From CAYMPH01 sp964529415 (GTDB lineage: Bacteria; Spirochaetota; UBA4802; UBA5550), in the NCBI GenBank assembly GCA_964529415.1, contig CAZGWD010000009.1, forward strand, positions 124,001-188,000: a stretch of DNA of 64,000 nt, read 5' to 3'. A program made the position numbers and the translations under genes. Below are positions 24,944 through 33,598 of the stretch, one piece after another. The notes beneath the pieces are model-generated. The model did not search any database and had not been told where the DNA came from. It saw nothing but the letters and a program-made list of their open reading frames with translations. Position 1 is the first letter of the stretch; each line of letters begins with the position of its first letter.

Positions 24944-27900
24944 ATGCATAAAACCGCAAGTGCAGTGAAAAGAATAAGATTTGTAACAGCAACTTCAATT
25001 TTTGACGGACACGATGCTGCAATAAATATTATCAGAAGAATTTTACTGCAAGAGGGAGCAGAGGTGATTCATCTCGGCCATAACCGCTCTGTCAGGGAAA
25101 TAGTATTTACTGCAATACAGGAGGGTGTACATGGCATTGCAGTAAGCTCGTATCAGGGCGGGCACATGGAATATTTCAAATACATGAAGGATCTTCTTGA
25201 TGAGAATGCTGTAGGTTTTATAAAAATCTTCGGAGGCGGCGGTGGTGTAATCGTTCCCGGGGAAATCAAAGAGCTCGAAGAATATGGAATCACCAAGATA
25301 TATTCGCCTGAAGACGGCCAGCGCCTGGGTCTGGTTGGTATAATTCAGGATATGATTGAAAAAACCCGTCAGGTTGTTTATCCTGCACTGCAGGAAAACT
25401 GGAAAGAAAAAGTCAAGTTGCATAACAGCTTGGTGGTATCCCAGCTCATAGGACTTGCGGAAATGGATTATCTGGATAAAAAGCAGATCTATGCAACTAT
25501 AGGAAAGGTGATTCAGGCCATGTCCGAAAATACGCCAGTTATCGGCATCACAGGCACTGGCGGTTCCGGTAAAAGCTCTCTCGAAGACGAATTTATCAGA
25601 CGGTTTCTAAACTTTTATCCGGACAAACGGATTGCGATCCTTGCGATTGATCCTACCAGGAAGAAAACAGGCGGCGCGCTTCTCGGCGACCGTATCCGCA
25701 TGAACTTCATTGATCCGGATCGTGTATACATGCGTTCACTTGCCACGCGTGAATCAAAGAGGGAGCTTGGTATAGCCATAAAAGATTCAATTGCAATACT
25801 GCGCGCATCAGGTTATGATTTGATAATAATTGAAACTCCAGGCATTGGCCAGGGCGATACAACCATAACCGGATTTTGTGATTTTTCAGTATATGTGATG
25901 ACATCTGAATACGGTGCGCCGTCGCAGCTTGAAAAAATTGACATGATAGATTTTGCTGATTGCATAATACTCAATAAGTTTGATCACAAGAACTCGCTCG
26001 ACGCGCTTCGCGATATACGAAAACAATACAGAAGGAACAGGGCAAATTTCGATGGTTCCGATAACGATCTGCCGGTTCTGGGAACTGTTGCAAACAATTT
26101 TATGGATCCGGGTTTGAATTATTTTTTTTATAAAATACTCACGCTAATGAAAGAGAAAAAACTTATTGATTGGGATGTGCCGGAAATACAGAAATATTCG
26201 ATTAATGAGGCATCGATGTCCGCCATACTCCCTACAGAGCGCAATAATTATCTCTGGGAAATATCTAACACAATTGAATCCTATCATAAAAAAACTGAAG
26301 AAACAGTTAATCTTATAAAAAAGATTGATGCGCTGAAAATTATTGAAAATGAAATTGATGATCCTGAGATAAAGAAAAAAATTGAGATCTCTGAATCTTC
26401 AATCGATGCTGATATTTCTTCAATGATAAAAGAATACGAAGACATAAAAAATAAATATTTACAGAACACAATGATAACTAAATCCCGCAGCAGCGAGATC
26501 GTAACAGAGCTCACAACCGAATCGCTTTCCGGACTTAAAATTCCAAAAATAGCCCTGCCGGGTTACGAATGCCTTGCTGATACAGTGAAGTGGTTACGCA
26601 AAGAAAATCTTCCGGGATTTTTCCCTTATGCGGCAGGCGTTTTTCCATTCAGGCGCGAAGGTGAAGATCCCAAGCGTCAGTTTGCAGGCGAAGGAACTCC
26701 GGAACGCACAAACCGCCGCTTTCATTTTCTCACAAAGGATGATGAAGCTAAGAGGTTATCAACTGCTTTTGATTCCATAACACTTTACGGAGAGGATCCG
26801 GGCACGGATCCGGATATTTACGGGAAAATCGGAGAGAGCGGCGTGAGCATCTGCACTCTTGATGATATGAAAAAACTGTATTCCGGATTCGATCTGTGCG
26901 CTCTGAAAACAAGCGTATCAATGACAATCAACGGTCCTGCTCCTATCATGCTTGCCTTTTTCATGAACACGGCCATTGACCAGAAAATTGATGCATTCAC
27001 AGACGAAAACAGACGCAGGCCGAACGAGGTTGAACTGGCACAGATTCGTAAAACTGTTTTCGAAACAGTCCGCGGCACAGTACAGGCTGATATTTTAAAG
27101 GAAGACCAGGGGCAGAATACCTGCATTTTTTCAATTGGGTTCGCTCTAAGGATGATGGGCGACATCCAGGAATTTTTTATCAGCAACAATGTCCGTAATT
27201 TTTATTCTGTTTCAATCAGCGGATACCATATTGCCGAAGCAGGCGCAAGCCCTGTTACCCAGCTTGCTCTTACTCTTTCGAATGCTTTCACCTACGTTGA
27301 ATATTACCTGAGCCGCGGAATGAAAATAAACGATTTCGCTCCGAACCTGTCTTTCTTCTTTTCAAGCGGAATGGATCCTGAATACAGCGTTCTCATCCGT
27401 GTTGCACGCCGCATCTGGGCAATTGCCATGAAGTACAAGTACGGCGCGAATGAACAGAGCCAGCGCCTGAAGTGTCACATTCAGACATCCGGAAGATCGC
27501 TCCATGCACAGGAGATGCAGTTTAACGACATCCGCACCACTTTGCAGGCTCTCTATGCGCTCAACGACAACTGCAACTCGCTGCATACAAATTCATACGA
27601 TGAGGCTGTAACCACACCTACAGAGGAATCAGTGCGCAGGGCCATGGCAATCCAGTACATCATCAGCAAAGAATACGGTATTTTTAAAAATCAGAATGTA
27701 TTGCAGGGAAGTTTCATATTCGGCCAGCTTACAGACATGATGGAAAAATCTGTGCTTGAGCAATTTGAGGCAATCAGCAAGCGCGGCGGGGTTCTCGGGG
27801 CAATGGAGACTTATTATCAGCGAAGCCGCATACAGGACGAATCTCTCTATTACGAACACAAAAAGCATACAGGCGAATACCCCATCATTGGAGTAAATAC

Positions 27901-28180
27901 TTTTCTTAATCCGGAAGTCGGGAAGGATGATTATATTAAACCAGAAGTTCTGCTTTCGCGCGCCACTCCGGAAGAAAAAATGTCACAGATCAGTAATTTG
28001 AAATCATTCCAGGAAAAAAACCGGGATGCTGCAGCAAAAGCTTTAAACGAATTAAGGGATGCTGTTATTCACGGGAAAAACATATTTGCGGAACTCATGA
28101 ATACTACCCGTTACGCGAGTATGGGGCAGATTACAAAGGTGCTGTACGAGGTCGGAGGAAAATACAGAAGAAACATGTAA
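24944..28180 (+). CDS. icmF: fused isobutyryl-CoA mutase IcmF (B12-dependent)
   Basis: 1078 residues from the ATG at 24944, with AGAGG 8 bases upstream. Order: B12-binding domain (about 10-140, FDGHDAA His ligand loop and SYQGGH), a G-protein chaperone domain with P-loop GTGGSGKSS near residue 200, and a large mutase domain. GVFPFRREGEDPKRQFAGEG is the IcmF form of the substrate loop, with Phe where methylmalonyl-CoA mutase has Tyr. The enzyme rearranges isobutyryl-CoA and n-butyryl-CoA, and some forms act on isovaleryl/pivalyl-CoA; the built-in GTPase loads and protects the cofactor. It follows the thiolase in an operon near a TetR regulator. Confidence 0.94.
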   Translation: MHKTASAVKRIRFVTATSIFDGHDAAINIIRRILLQEGAEVIHLGHNRSVREIVFTAIQEGVHGIAVSSYQGGHMEYFKYMKDLLDENAVGFIKIFGGGGGVIVPGEIKELEEYGITKIYSPEDGQRLGLVGIIQDMIEKTRQVVYPALQENWKEKVKLHNSLVVSQLIGLAEMDYLDKKQIYATIGKVIQAMSENTPVIGITGTGGSGKSSLEDEFIRRFLNFYPDKRIAILAIDPTRKKTGGALLGDRIRMNFIDPDRVYMRSLATRESKRELGIAIKDSIAILRASGYDLIIIETPGIGQGDTTITGFCDFSVYVMTSEYGAPSQLEKIDMIDFADCIILNKFDHKNSLDALRDIRKQYRRNRANFDGSDNDLPVLGTVANNFMDPGLNYFFYKILTLMKEKKLIDWDVPEIQKYSINEASMSAILPTERNNYLWEISNTIESYHKKTEETVNLIKKIDALKIIENEIDDPEIKKKIEISESSIDADISSMIKEYEDIKNKYLQNTMITKSRSSEIVTELTTESLSGLKIPKIALPGYECLADTVKWLRKENLPGFFPYAAGVFPFRREGEDPKRQFAGEGTPERTNRRFHFLTKDDEAKRLSTAFDSITLYGEDPGTDPDIYGKIGESGVSICTLDDMKKLYSGFDLCALKTSVSMTINGPAPIMLAFFMNTAIDQKIDAFTDENRRRPNEVELAQIRKTVFETVRGTVQADILKEDQGQNTCIFSIGFALRMMGDIQEFFISNNVRNFYSVSISGYHIAEAGASPVTQLALTLSNAFTYVEYYLSRGMKINDFAPNLSFFFSSGMDPEYSVLIRVARRIWAIAMKYKYGANEQSQRLKCHIQTSGRSLHAQEMQFNDIRTTLQALYALNDNCNSLHTNSYDEAVTTPTEESVRRAMAIQYIISKEYGIFKNQNVLQGSFIFGQLTDMMEKSVLEQFEAISKRGGVLGAMETYYQRSRIQDESLYYEHKKHTGEYPIIGVNTFLNPEVGKDDYIKPEVLLSRATPEEKMSQISNLKSFQEKNRDAAAKALNELRDAVIHGKNIFAELMNTTRYASMGQITKVLYEVGGKYRRNM

Positions 28181-28190
28181 GAATATTAAT

Positions 28191-28250
28191 TTACTGAGAG
28201 TAAACAATATTCCCTTTTTTCAATGTGTATTTCGGATCTTCTGCAGAAAA
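28191..28250 (-). pseudogene. remnant of a pyrC-like 3' end
   Basis: The minus strand reads YTLKKGNIVYSQ then stop TAA at 28191-28193. The true PyrC at 31004 ends YTLKNGNIVYSS. The DNA match is 34 bases (28198-28231 against 31011-31044) with three mismatches, in the same orientation. A stop about 25 codons upstream in that frame shows the rest is lost. Confidence 0.5.
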
Positions 28251-28342
28251 AAACCAAAATATGAAACCAAGACCTCAATATATTTCGATTTAGAAAATCA
28301 CTCGAGGTCCGGAATTTTTATTTTTTTAATTTATTAAATATC

Positions 28343-28371
28343 TTGACTTCTTTAATAAATTTAATTAGATT
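28343..28371 (+). promoter_or_regulatory. possible chemoreceptor promoter
   Basis: TTGACT at 28343-28348, 17-base spacer, TAGATT at 28366-28371. It would give a leader of about 210 bases. Confidence 0.4.
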
Positions 28372-28586
28372 AAGAAATTATGGGAATTGTTTTTTTGATT
28401 TTTTAGACGGTTCAATCCTTGATTAAATCTGCAGGCATTAAAAAAAATCAAGAATTATAGTTGCTAACAGCTTCCTGCAACATCCAATAAATTCTATTGG
28501 AATCGGGCAGTTTTAAAACTTTTTGCTTTCATATAAAAAATTCCTAAAAAGAAAAAAAGAAAATTTCTGGTTAAGGGGGCTTTTTT

Positions 28587-30149
28587 TTGAAAAAATTATT
28601 ATCGAACTTATCAATTAAACAGAAAATTTTCTTTCAGTCATTGTTCTCGTTTTTATTCCTAATACTCCTTGGATCCTTTGCCACAATTGGTCTTCAATCT
28701 CAAAAAAAGACTATTAATGATATTGTTTCAATCCGATATTCCTTAACCCTTGAATGTGCGGCAATAATAGATAATCTGACATCTGTTCATGCCAATATTT
28801 ATAAGGGATTCATGCTGACGCGTGCAGATTACGATAAACAGACAGTTGCAGATTTATTTAAAGAGCAATGGCCTGTTCTTGATAAAACTATAGAAAAGAT
28901 AAAATCAATTATCGATTCAAAAAAATTAACAGAAGAGGAAAATGCATTATTTGCTGAATCATTAAAAAATGCTATCGAATACAGAAGTAAAGCAGTTGAT
29001 TCAGTATCCACAGCTGAGTATGATATCAACACCGGCACTATAATGCTGGGAATGTGCGATGATCAGTTTAAGGAATTAAAGCAGAATCTGAACAACTTTA
29101 AAAACATGCAGGCAAATGTCAGCATGACAAAATTAAAAAAAACAGAAAGTGATTTTACTTTTTTTACTTCATTTACTTTGATTATTTTTATAGCAGCCTT
29201 ATTGTTATCAGTTTTAATCAGTATAATAAATTCAATATTTATATTAACCCCTTTAAATAAAACGATAAACGCAATGAAAAATATTGCTGAAGGAGATGGT
29301 GATCTTACGTTAAGGCTGGATGCTGATTCAAAGGATGAATTAGGCCAATTGTCATCATATTTTAATAAATTTGTTTTAAAAATAATGAATATTATTGTTG
29401 AAGTCAAAAAAACAAGTGAAAACCTCATTGGTGTTTCCCAGCAGCTTAATGAAACTTCACTTTTGCTCAGCCAGGATGCTGGAAATCAAGCGGCAAATGT
29501 TGAAGAGATAACTGCCTCATTGGAGGAGGTAGGAGCAGGCATAGCAAGTAATTCTCAAAACTCCAGAGATACCGATAAAATAGCTTCTGAACTTTCAACA
29601 GAGTCTGAGAATGGAGGCAGAGCTGTAAATGAAACTGTTGAAGCTATGAGGCAGATCGCTCACAGGATTAATGTTATTGAGGATATTGCTTATCAGACAA
29701 ACCTTCTTGCATTAAACGCAGCAATTGAAGCAGCAAGAGCAGGGGATCACGGCAAAGGTTTCGCTGTTGTAGCAGGTGAAGTAAGAAAGCTTGCAGAAAA
29801 GAGCCAGACAGCAGCTCAGGAGATAAGTTTAGTTGCAGTTAATGGACTTTCTATTGCTGAAAATACAGGAAAACTTTTTTTCAATATTGTACCTAAAATA
29901 AAAACCACTGCCGAACTTATTGAAAACATATCAATAGCTACAGAAGAGCAGAACATAGGAGTATCACAGATATATACCGGGATGAATCAGCTGGGTGAAA
30001 TAACTCAGAAAAACGCTGCAGCTTCAGAGATGATTGCATCAACATCAACTGTTATTTATCAAAATCTGACTGATCTTTATAAAATTATTCAATCATTTAA
30101 TGTTGATGAAAATGAAAATGAGAAAACTTTGGTTTCATATAAAGAGTAA
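28587..30149 (+). CDS. methyl-accepting chemotaxis protein
   Basis: 520 residues starting at TTG 28587, with AAGGGGG about 7 bases upstream. A membrane helix at 11-33, a helical periplasmic domain of about 160 residues (4HB_MCP type), a second helix near 195-217, then HAMP (LTPLNKTINAMKNIAEGDGDLTLRL) and the signalling domain. The hairpin tip that binds CheA and CheW is visible as YQTNLLALNAAIEAARAGDHGKGFAVVAGEVRKLA, and ends without a CheR-binding tail. It detects a ligand and controls flagellar or other chemotaxis. A secreted Cache protein gene follows and may supply ligand recognition. Confidence 0.9.
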   Translation: MKKLLSNLSIKQKIFFQSLFSFLFLILLGSFATIGLQSQKKTINDIVSIRYSLTLECAAIIDNLTSVHANIYKGFMLTRADYDKQTVADLFKEQWPVLDKTIEKIKSIIDSKKLTEEENALFAESLKNAIEYRSKAVDSVSTAEYDINTGTIMLGMCDDQFKELKQNLNNFKNMQANVSMTKLKKTESDFTFFTSFTLIIFIAALLLSVLISIINSIFILTPLNKTINAMKNIAEGDGDLTLRLDADSKDELGQLSSYFNKFVLKIMNIIVEVKKTSENLIGVSQQLNETSLLLSQDAGNQAANVEEITASLEEVGAGIASNSQNSRDTDKIASELSTESENGGRAVNETVEAMRQIAHRINVIEDIAYQTNLLALNAAIEAARAGDHGKGFAVVAGEVRKLAEKSQTAAQEISLVAVNGLSIAENTGKLFFNIVPKIKTTAELIENISIATEEQNIGVSQIYTGMNQLGEITQKNAAASEMIASTSTVIYQNLTDLYKIIQSFNVDENENEKTLVSYKE

Positions 30150-30281
30150 GTCTTATTTATCCAAAATAAGAAATTTCTTTGATAAAAATTAGCCTTATTT
30201 AAAAAAGCATAATATATAAAAAATCTTAGTTGTTTTTTTTAATCTGGGATTATAAAATTAAATTAATAAATGGAGTGTCGA

Positions 30282-30734
30282 ATGAAAACAGTTACAACCA
30301 AAAAAATTGTATCAATTGCGGTCATGTTATTTCTAACATGTGTGCTTTTTGCAGCAACAAAACAGGATGCATTGAATACAGCTGAACGCGGAAAAGCATT
30401 TTTAATAGCTAACGGCAAAGATAAATTTATTGCCGAAACAAATAAGACTAACGGGATGTTTGTTAAAGGTGATCTCTATATTTATTCACTGGATATGAAT
30501 GGAATTTGTCTATCTCATCCAATGCTTCCAAGCTTTAGAGGAAAATCTTTTATTAATCTTAAGGATGCTGACGGCAAGTATTTTGTAAAAGAAGCTATAA
30601 CCATATTGAAAAATCAGGATTCCTGCTGGTTGTCATACAAATGGAATAATCCGGTTACCAAGAAAGTAGGTCTGAAGCATTCTTATTTTGTGAAATCTAA
30701 CGGTGTAATAATCAGCGCAGGAATCTGGGATTGA
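30282..30734 (+). CDS. secreted single-Cache-domain protein
   Basis: 150 residues from the ATG at 30282 (GGAG 6 bases upstream). A signal peptide to about residue 24 (VLFAAT) precedes a single Cache fold: KQDALNTAERGKAFLIANGK, the strand YIYSLDMNGICLSHP, GKSFINLKDADGKYFVKEAI, and SYFVKSNGVIISAGIW at the end. Cache domains bind small organic acids or amino acids as the outer part of sensors. Here there is no membrane anchor or kinase, so it is a free periplasmic binding protein, plausibly partner of the chemoreceptor just upstream. Confidence 0.75.
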   Translation: MKTVTTKKIVSIAVMLFLTCVLFAATKQDALNTAERGKAFLIANGKDKFIAETNKTNGMFVKGDLYIYSLDMNGICLSHPMLPSFRGKSFINLKDADGKYFVKEAITILKNQDSCWLSYKWNNPVTKKVGLKHSYFVKSNGVIISAGIWD

Positions 30735-30870
30735 TTAAAAACAAGGTGTGGCCTATAAAAAATATTTATAGTAAAGATTATGTATATTAGGCCTGTTCAG
30801 GATTTCTACTGTAAATCCTGTATCAGGTAATCACTTTTTTTATTTTTATTCAAGATTTATATGTTATTTA

Positions 30871-30908
30871 AACAGCAGGTTTTTTCAAATACACCTGCTG
30901 TTTTTTTT
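30871..30908 (+). terminator. rho-independent terminator after the Cache gene
   Basis: AACAGCAGGT (30871-30880) pairs with ACCTGCTGTT (30893-30902) and is followed by a run of T to 30908. Classic intrinsic terminator on the plus strand. Confidence 0.85.
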
Positions 30909-31003
30909 AGAGTTATTATATTAATTAACCACATGTCTTCCGAGCCAAATTAAATATAAAAAATTTTCTGTCTTTTTATTTTCTGTCTATCTATCGAAGA
31001 TTT

Positions 31004-32278
31004 CTAAGAAGAGTAAACAATATTTCCGTTTTTTAATGTGTATTCCACAGAACCGTACAATTCAGAATTTATGAAAGGCGTATTTTTGCATTTAGAAAGA
31101 AGAAAATTTTCAGTAATAATAACTTTTTTATCCGGGTTGATTATGGAAATATCAGCGAGCGCGCCTGGTTTCAATTCCCCGCTCTGCAGTTTAAGAATCT
31201 GCGCTGGTATAGAAGTCACTTTTTTGAATGCATCAATATAGCTGAATCCGTTTTCCATCACAAGCTTTGTGATAATAAGAGGCACTGCTGTTTCAAGGCC
31301 GATTATTCCAAATGGGGCATATGCAAGTTCCTGCATTTTTTCATTCATGGAATGAGGAGCGTGATCAGTTGCTATAGCGTCAATTGTTCCGTCTTTCAGC
31401 CCTTCAATTATTGCAAGCCTGTCTTTTTCGGAGCGAAGCGGAGGTTTCATCTTAGCCATGGCCAGATGTTTTGCAACTGCATCATCAGTGAGTGAAAAAT
31501 AATGAGGTGCGGTTTCGCAGGTAACTTTTATTCCGTCCTTTTTTGCTCTTCTGATTATTTGTACAGCGCCTCTTGTTGATACATGACATATGTGAAGTCT
31601 GCCTCCGGTCAGTTGCGACAGCAGAACATCCCTTGCAATCATAACTTCTTCAGATTCGTTAGGAATTCCTTTAAGACCAAGCATTGTTGAATTTATGCCT
31701 TCATTCATAATGCCTTCGTCAGTAAGAAGAAGGTCTTCGGCATGAACGAGAAGCGGAACATCGAACATGCGGGAATATTCAAGAGCGCGTCTCATAAGAA
31801 TTGAGCTTGATACAGGCTTGCCGTCATCTGAAAAAGCCACTGCTCCTCCCTTGATGAGCTCACCCATCTCGGAAATTTCCTCGCCTTTAAGCCCTTTGGA
31901 AATTGTTGCTACAGGAAGTACATTGATCGGTCCGTTTTCCGCCTCAAGTTTGATGAAGCGTACAAGCGCCTGATTGTCTATCACCGGATTAGTATTTGGC
32001 ATGGTGCATACGGATGTAAATCCGCTTTTAGCAGCAACCATTGATCCGCCGATTATTGTTTCTATATCCTCCCGTCCGGGCTCTCTGAAATGAACATGCA
32101 TGTCTATGAGGCCGGGAAGGACAAGGCATCCTTTTGCGTCAATTACGCCTGTGCCGTCCGGAACCCTGATATCTTTTGTTATCTGAATTATTCTGTCATC
32201 CTCAATCAGAATATCAAGTATGCTGTCGGTATTTGATGCAGGATCTATTACTCTTCCGTTTTTGATAATTATTTTCAT
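31004..32278 (-). CDS. pyrC: dihydroorotase
   Basis: 424 residues, class I length. DMHVHFREPG supplies the HxH zinc ligands, HAEDL and HICHVSTRGA the later His residues, and AIATDHAPHS the catalytic Asp, all in place. The enzyme closes carbamoyl-aspartate to dihydroorotate, step 3 of pyrimidine synthesis. Its gene begins 3 bases after the pyrB stop, so they form one operon, and the pair often assembles as a complex in bacteria. The 3' end of this gene has a decayed copy at 28191-28250. Confidence 0.95.
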   Translation of the reverse strand: MKIIIKNGRVIDPASNTDSILDILIEDDRIIQITKDIRVPDGTGVIDAKGCLVLPGLIDMHVHFREPGREDIETIIGGSMVAAKSGFTSVCTMPNTNPVIDNQALVRFIKLEAENGPINVLPVATISKGLKGEEISEMGELIKGGAVAFSDDGKPVSSSILMRRALEYSRMFDVPLLVHAEDLLLTDEGIMNEGINSTMLGLKGIPNESEEVMIARDVLLSQLTGGRLHICHVSTRGAVQIIRRAKKDGIKVTCETAPHYFSLTDDAVAKHLAMAKMKPPLRSEKDRLAIIEGLKDGTIDAIATDHAPHSMNEKMQELAYAPFGIIGLETAVPLIITKLVMENGFSYIDAFKKVTSIPAQILKLQSGELKPGALADISIINPDKKVIITENFLLSKCKNTPFINSELYGSVEYTLKNGNIVYSS

Positions 32279-32281
32279 TTA

Positions 32282-33229
32282 TTATTCCCTGATGTCCTCA
32301 AGTGGAGCTCCTCCTGCAAGAAGGTAGAATATTGCCATCCTTACAGCAACTCCGTTTGTAACCTGTTCGTTTATAATTGCATTCGGTGAATCTGCCACAG
32401 AATTGTCTATTTCAATTCCCCTGTTTATGGGGCCTGGATGCATTACTATAATATCTTTTCTGCACCTGCTTAATCTTTCTTCTGTAAGGGCATAATTCTG
32501 ATGATACTCGCGCAGTGATGGAAAGTGTGAACCTTCCTGGCGCTCTTTTTGAATTCTCAATAAATTTATTACATCAAGCCCGGGGAGAATGTCATCAAGG
32601 TTGTATGATATTTCAACTCCGTATGCCTTGAATTCATCCGGCACAAGTGTAGGTGGACCGCAGAGTATAACTTTAGCGCCGAGCTTTTTAAAAATTTCAA
32701 TATCTGACCGCGCAACTCTTGAATGCTTAATGTCGCCGACAATACCGATTCTCATTCCATTCAGATTTGAGCCGCGTTTTTCCATTATTGAAAATGTATC
32801 AAGAAGAGCCTGAGTGGGATGCGCGTGGAAACCGTCTCCTGCATTTATAACAGATGCTTTTATGTTCTTTGAGAGGAAGTGCGGTGCAAGTGAAGCGCCG
32901 TGCCTTATTACAATGTAATCTGCTTTCATTGCTTCCATTGTGTGAACAGTATCAATAAGCGATTCACCCTTGACAACGCTTGATTGCGCTACTGTGACAT
33001 TTATTAAATCAGCAGACAGCCTTTTGGCAGCGAGTTCAAAGCTGATTCTGGTTCTTGTGGATGGTTCGTAAAAAAGCGTGCATACAGTTTTTCCGCGGAG
33101 TATCGGGACGCTTTTAACTGATCTGGTGAAAACTTCTTTAAAATAACCGGCTGAAGAACAGATTAAATTAATCTCTTCAACGGAAAGGGAATTGATGTCG
33201 AGAAGGTCTTTATTTTTTAATGAATTCAT
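32282..33229 (-). CDS. pyrB: aspartate carbamoyltransferase catalytic chain
   Basis: 315 residues. FYEPSTRTRISFE is the carbamoyl-phosphate loop, HPTQALLDTFSI follows, and VMHPGPINRGIEI closes the active site; all are diagnostic for PyrB rather than ornithine carbamoyltransferase. It joins carbamoyl phosphate to aspartate. No pyrI regulatory chain is adjacent. No clear PyrR attenuator is seen upstream; the leader has TTGACA and TATAAT words but not in standard spacing. Confidence 0.95.
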   Translation of the reverse strand: MNSLKNKDLLDINSLSVEEINLICSSAGYFKEVFTRSVKSVPILRGKTVCTLFYEPSTRTRISFELAAKRLSADLINVTVAQSSVVKGESLIDTVHTMEAMKADYIVIRHGASLAPHFLSKNIKASVINAGDGFHAHPTQALLDTFSIMEKRGSNLNGMRIGIVGDIKHSRVARSDIEIFKKLGAKVILCGPPTLVPDEFKAYGVEISYNLDDILPGLDVINLLRIQKERQEGSHFPSLREYHQNYALTEERLSRCRKDIIVMHPGPINRGIEIDNSVADSPNAIINEQVTNGVAVRMAIFYLLAGGAPLEDIRE

Positions 33230-33598
33230 ACTGAAAAATATAGTTTTATTATAAGATCAATTTTGTCAAATTAATTCGTTTTATTAAAATAAAAAAGTGA
33301 AAAATAGAGGAGGTCATAAAACCAGAGCATGTCCAAAATATCTTGACAATTTTTTTATAAACCCGATTTGTAACAGTATAGATAGATATTTACCGGTGTT
33401 TGATTTTTTTAAAAATATGCAGATAAAATCTCAAATGACAGTAAAAAGCCCGGTTTTTTTTTGACAACCGGAAATTGCCGGTAAACATGCAAATATCAGC
33501 AAATGTTTTTATTGATTCTGAAAAAATAACAGATTTCCGTAATTACACCGGGTAAAGCCGAAGTAATTGCTGGAATGATAAATGACAGGTGTGGTAAA
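33230..33598. other. 369-base intergenic region between pyrB and the RND gene
   Basis: Divergent control region. It has TTGACA at 33343 and at 33461 without good -10 partners at 16-18 bases. Several CCGG words sit near 33392, 33449, 33468 and 33478 and can form short hairpins. No gene seen. Confidence 0.4.

Larger units (their letters stand above)
28181..28586. other. 406-base gene-free region before the chemoreceptor
   Basis: Apart from the pyrC-like remnant and a likely promoter at 28343-28371, it holds only short inverted repeats such as GACCTC/GAGGTC around 28270-28310 and CCAATA/TATTGG near 28490. No open reading frame with family signal is seen. Confidence 0.5.

Noticed and set aside
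28260..28320. GACCTC/GAGGTC inverted repeat after icmF as terminator
   Set aside because: Loop is over 25 bases and the stem only 6, so it is not a normal intrinsic terminator.
33330..33500. two TTGACA boxes as promoters of the RND gene
   Set aside because: Neither has a fitting -10 at 16-18 bases, so I only list them in the intergenic entry.
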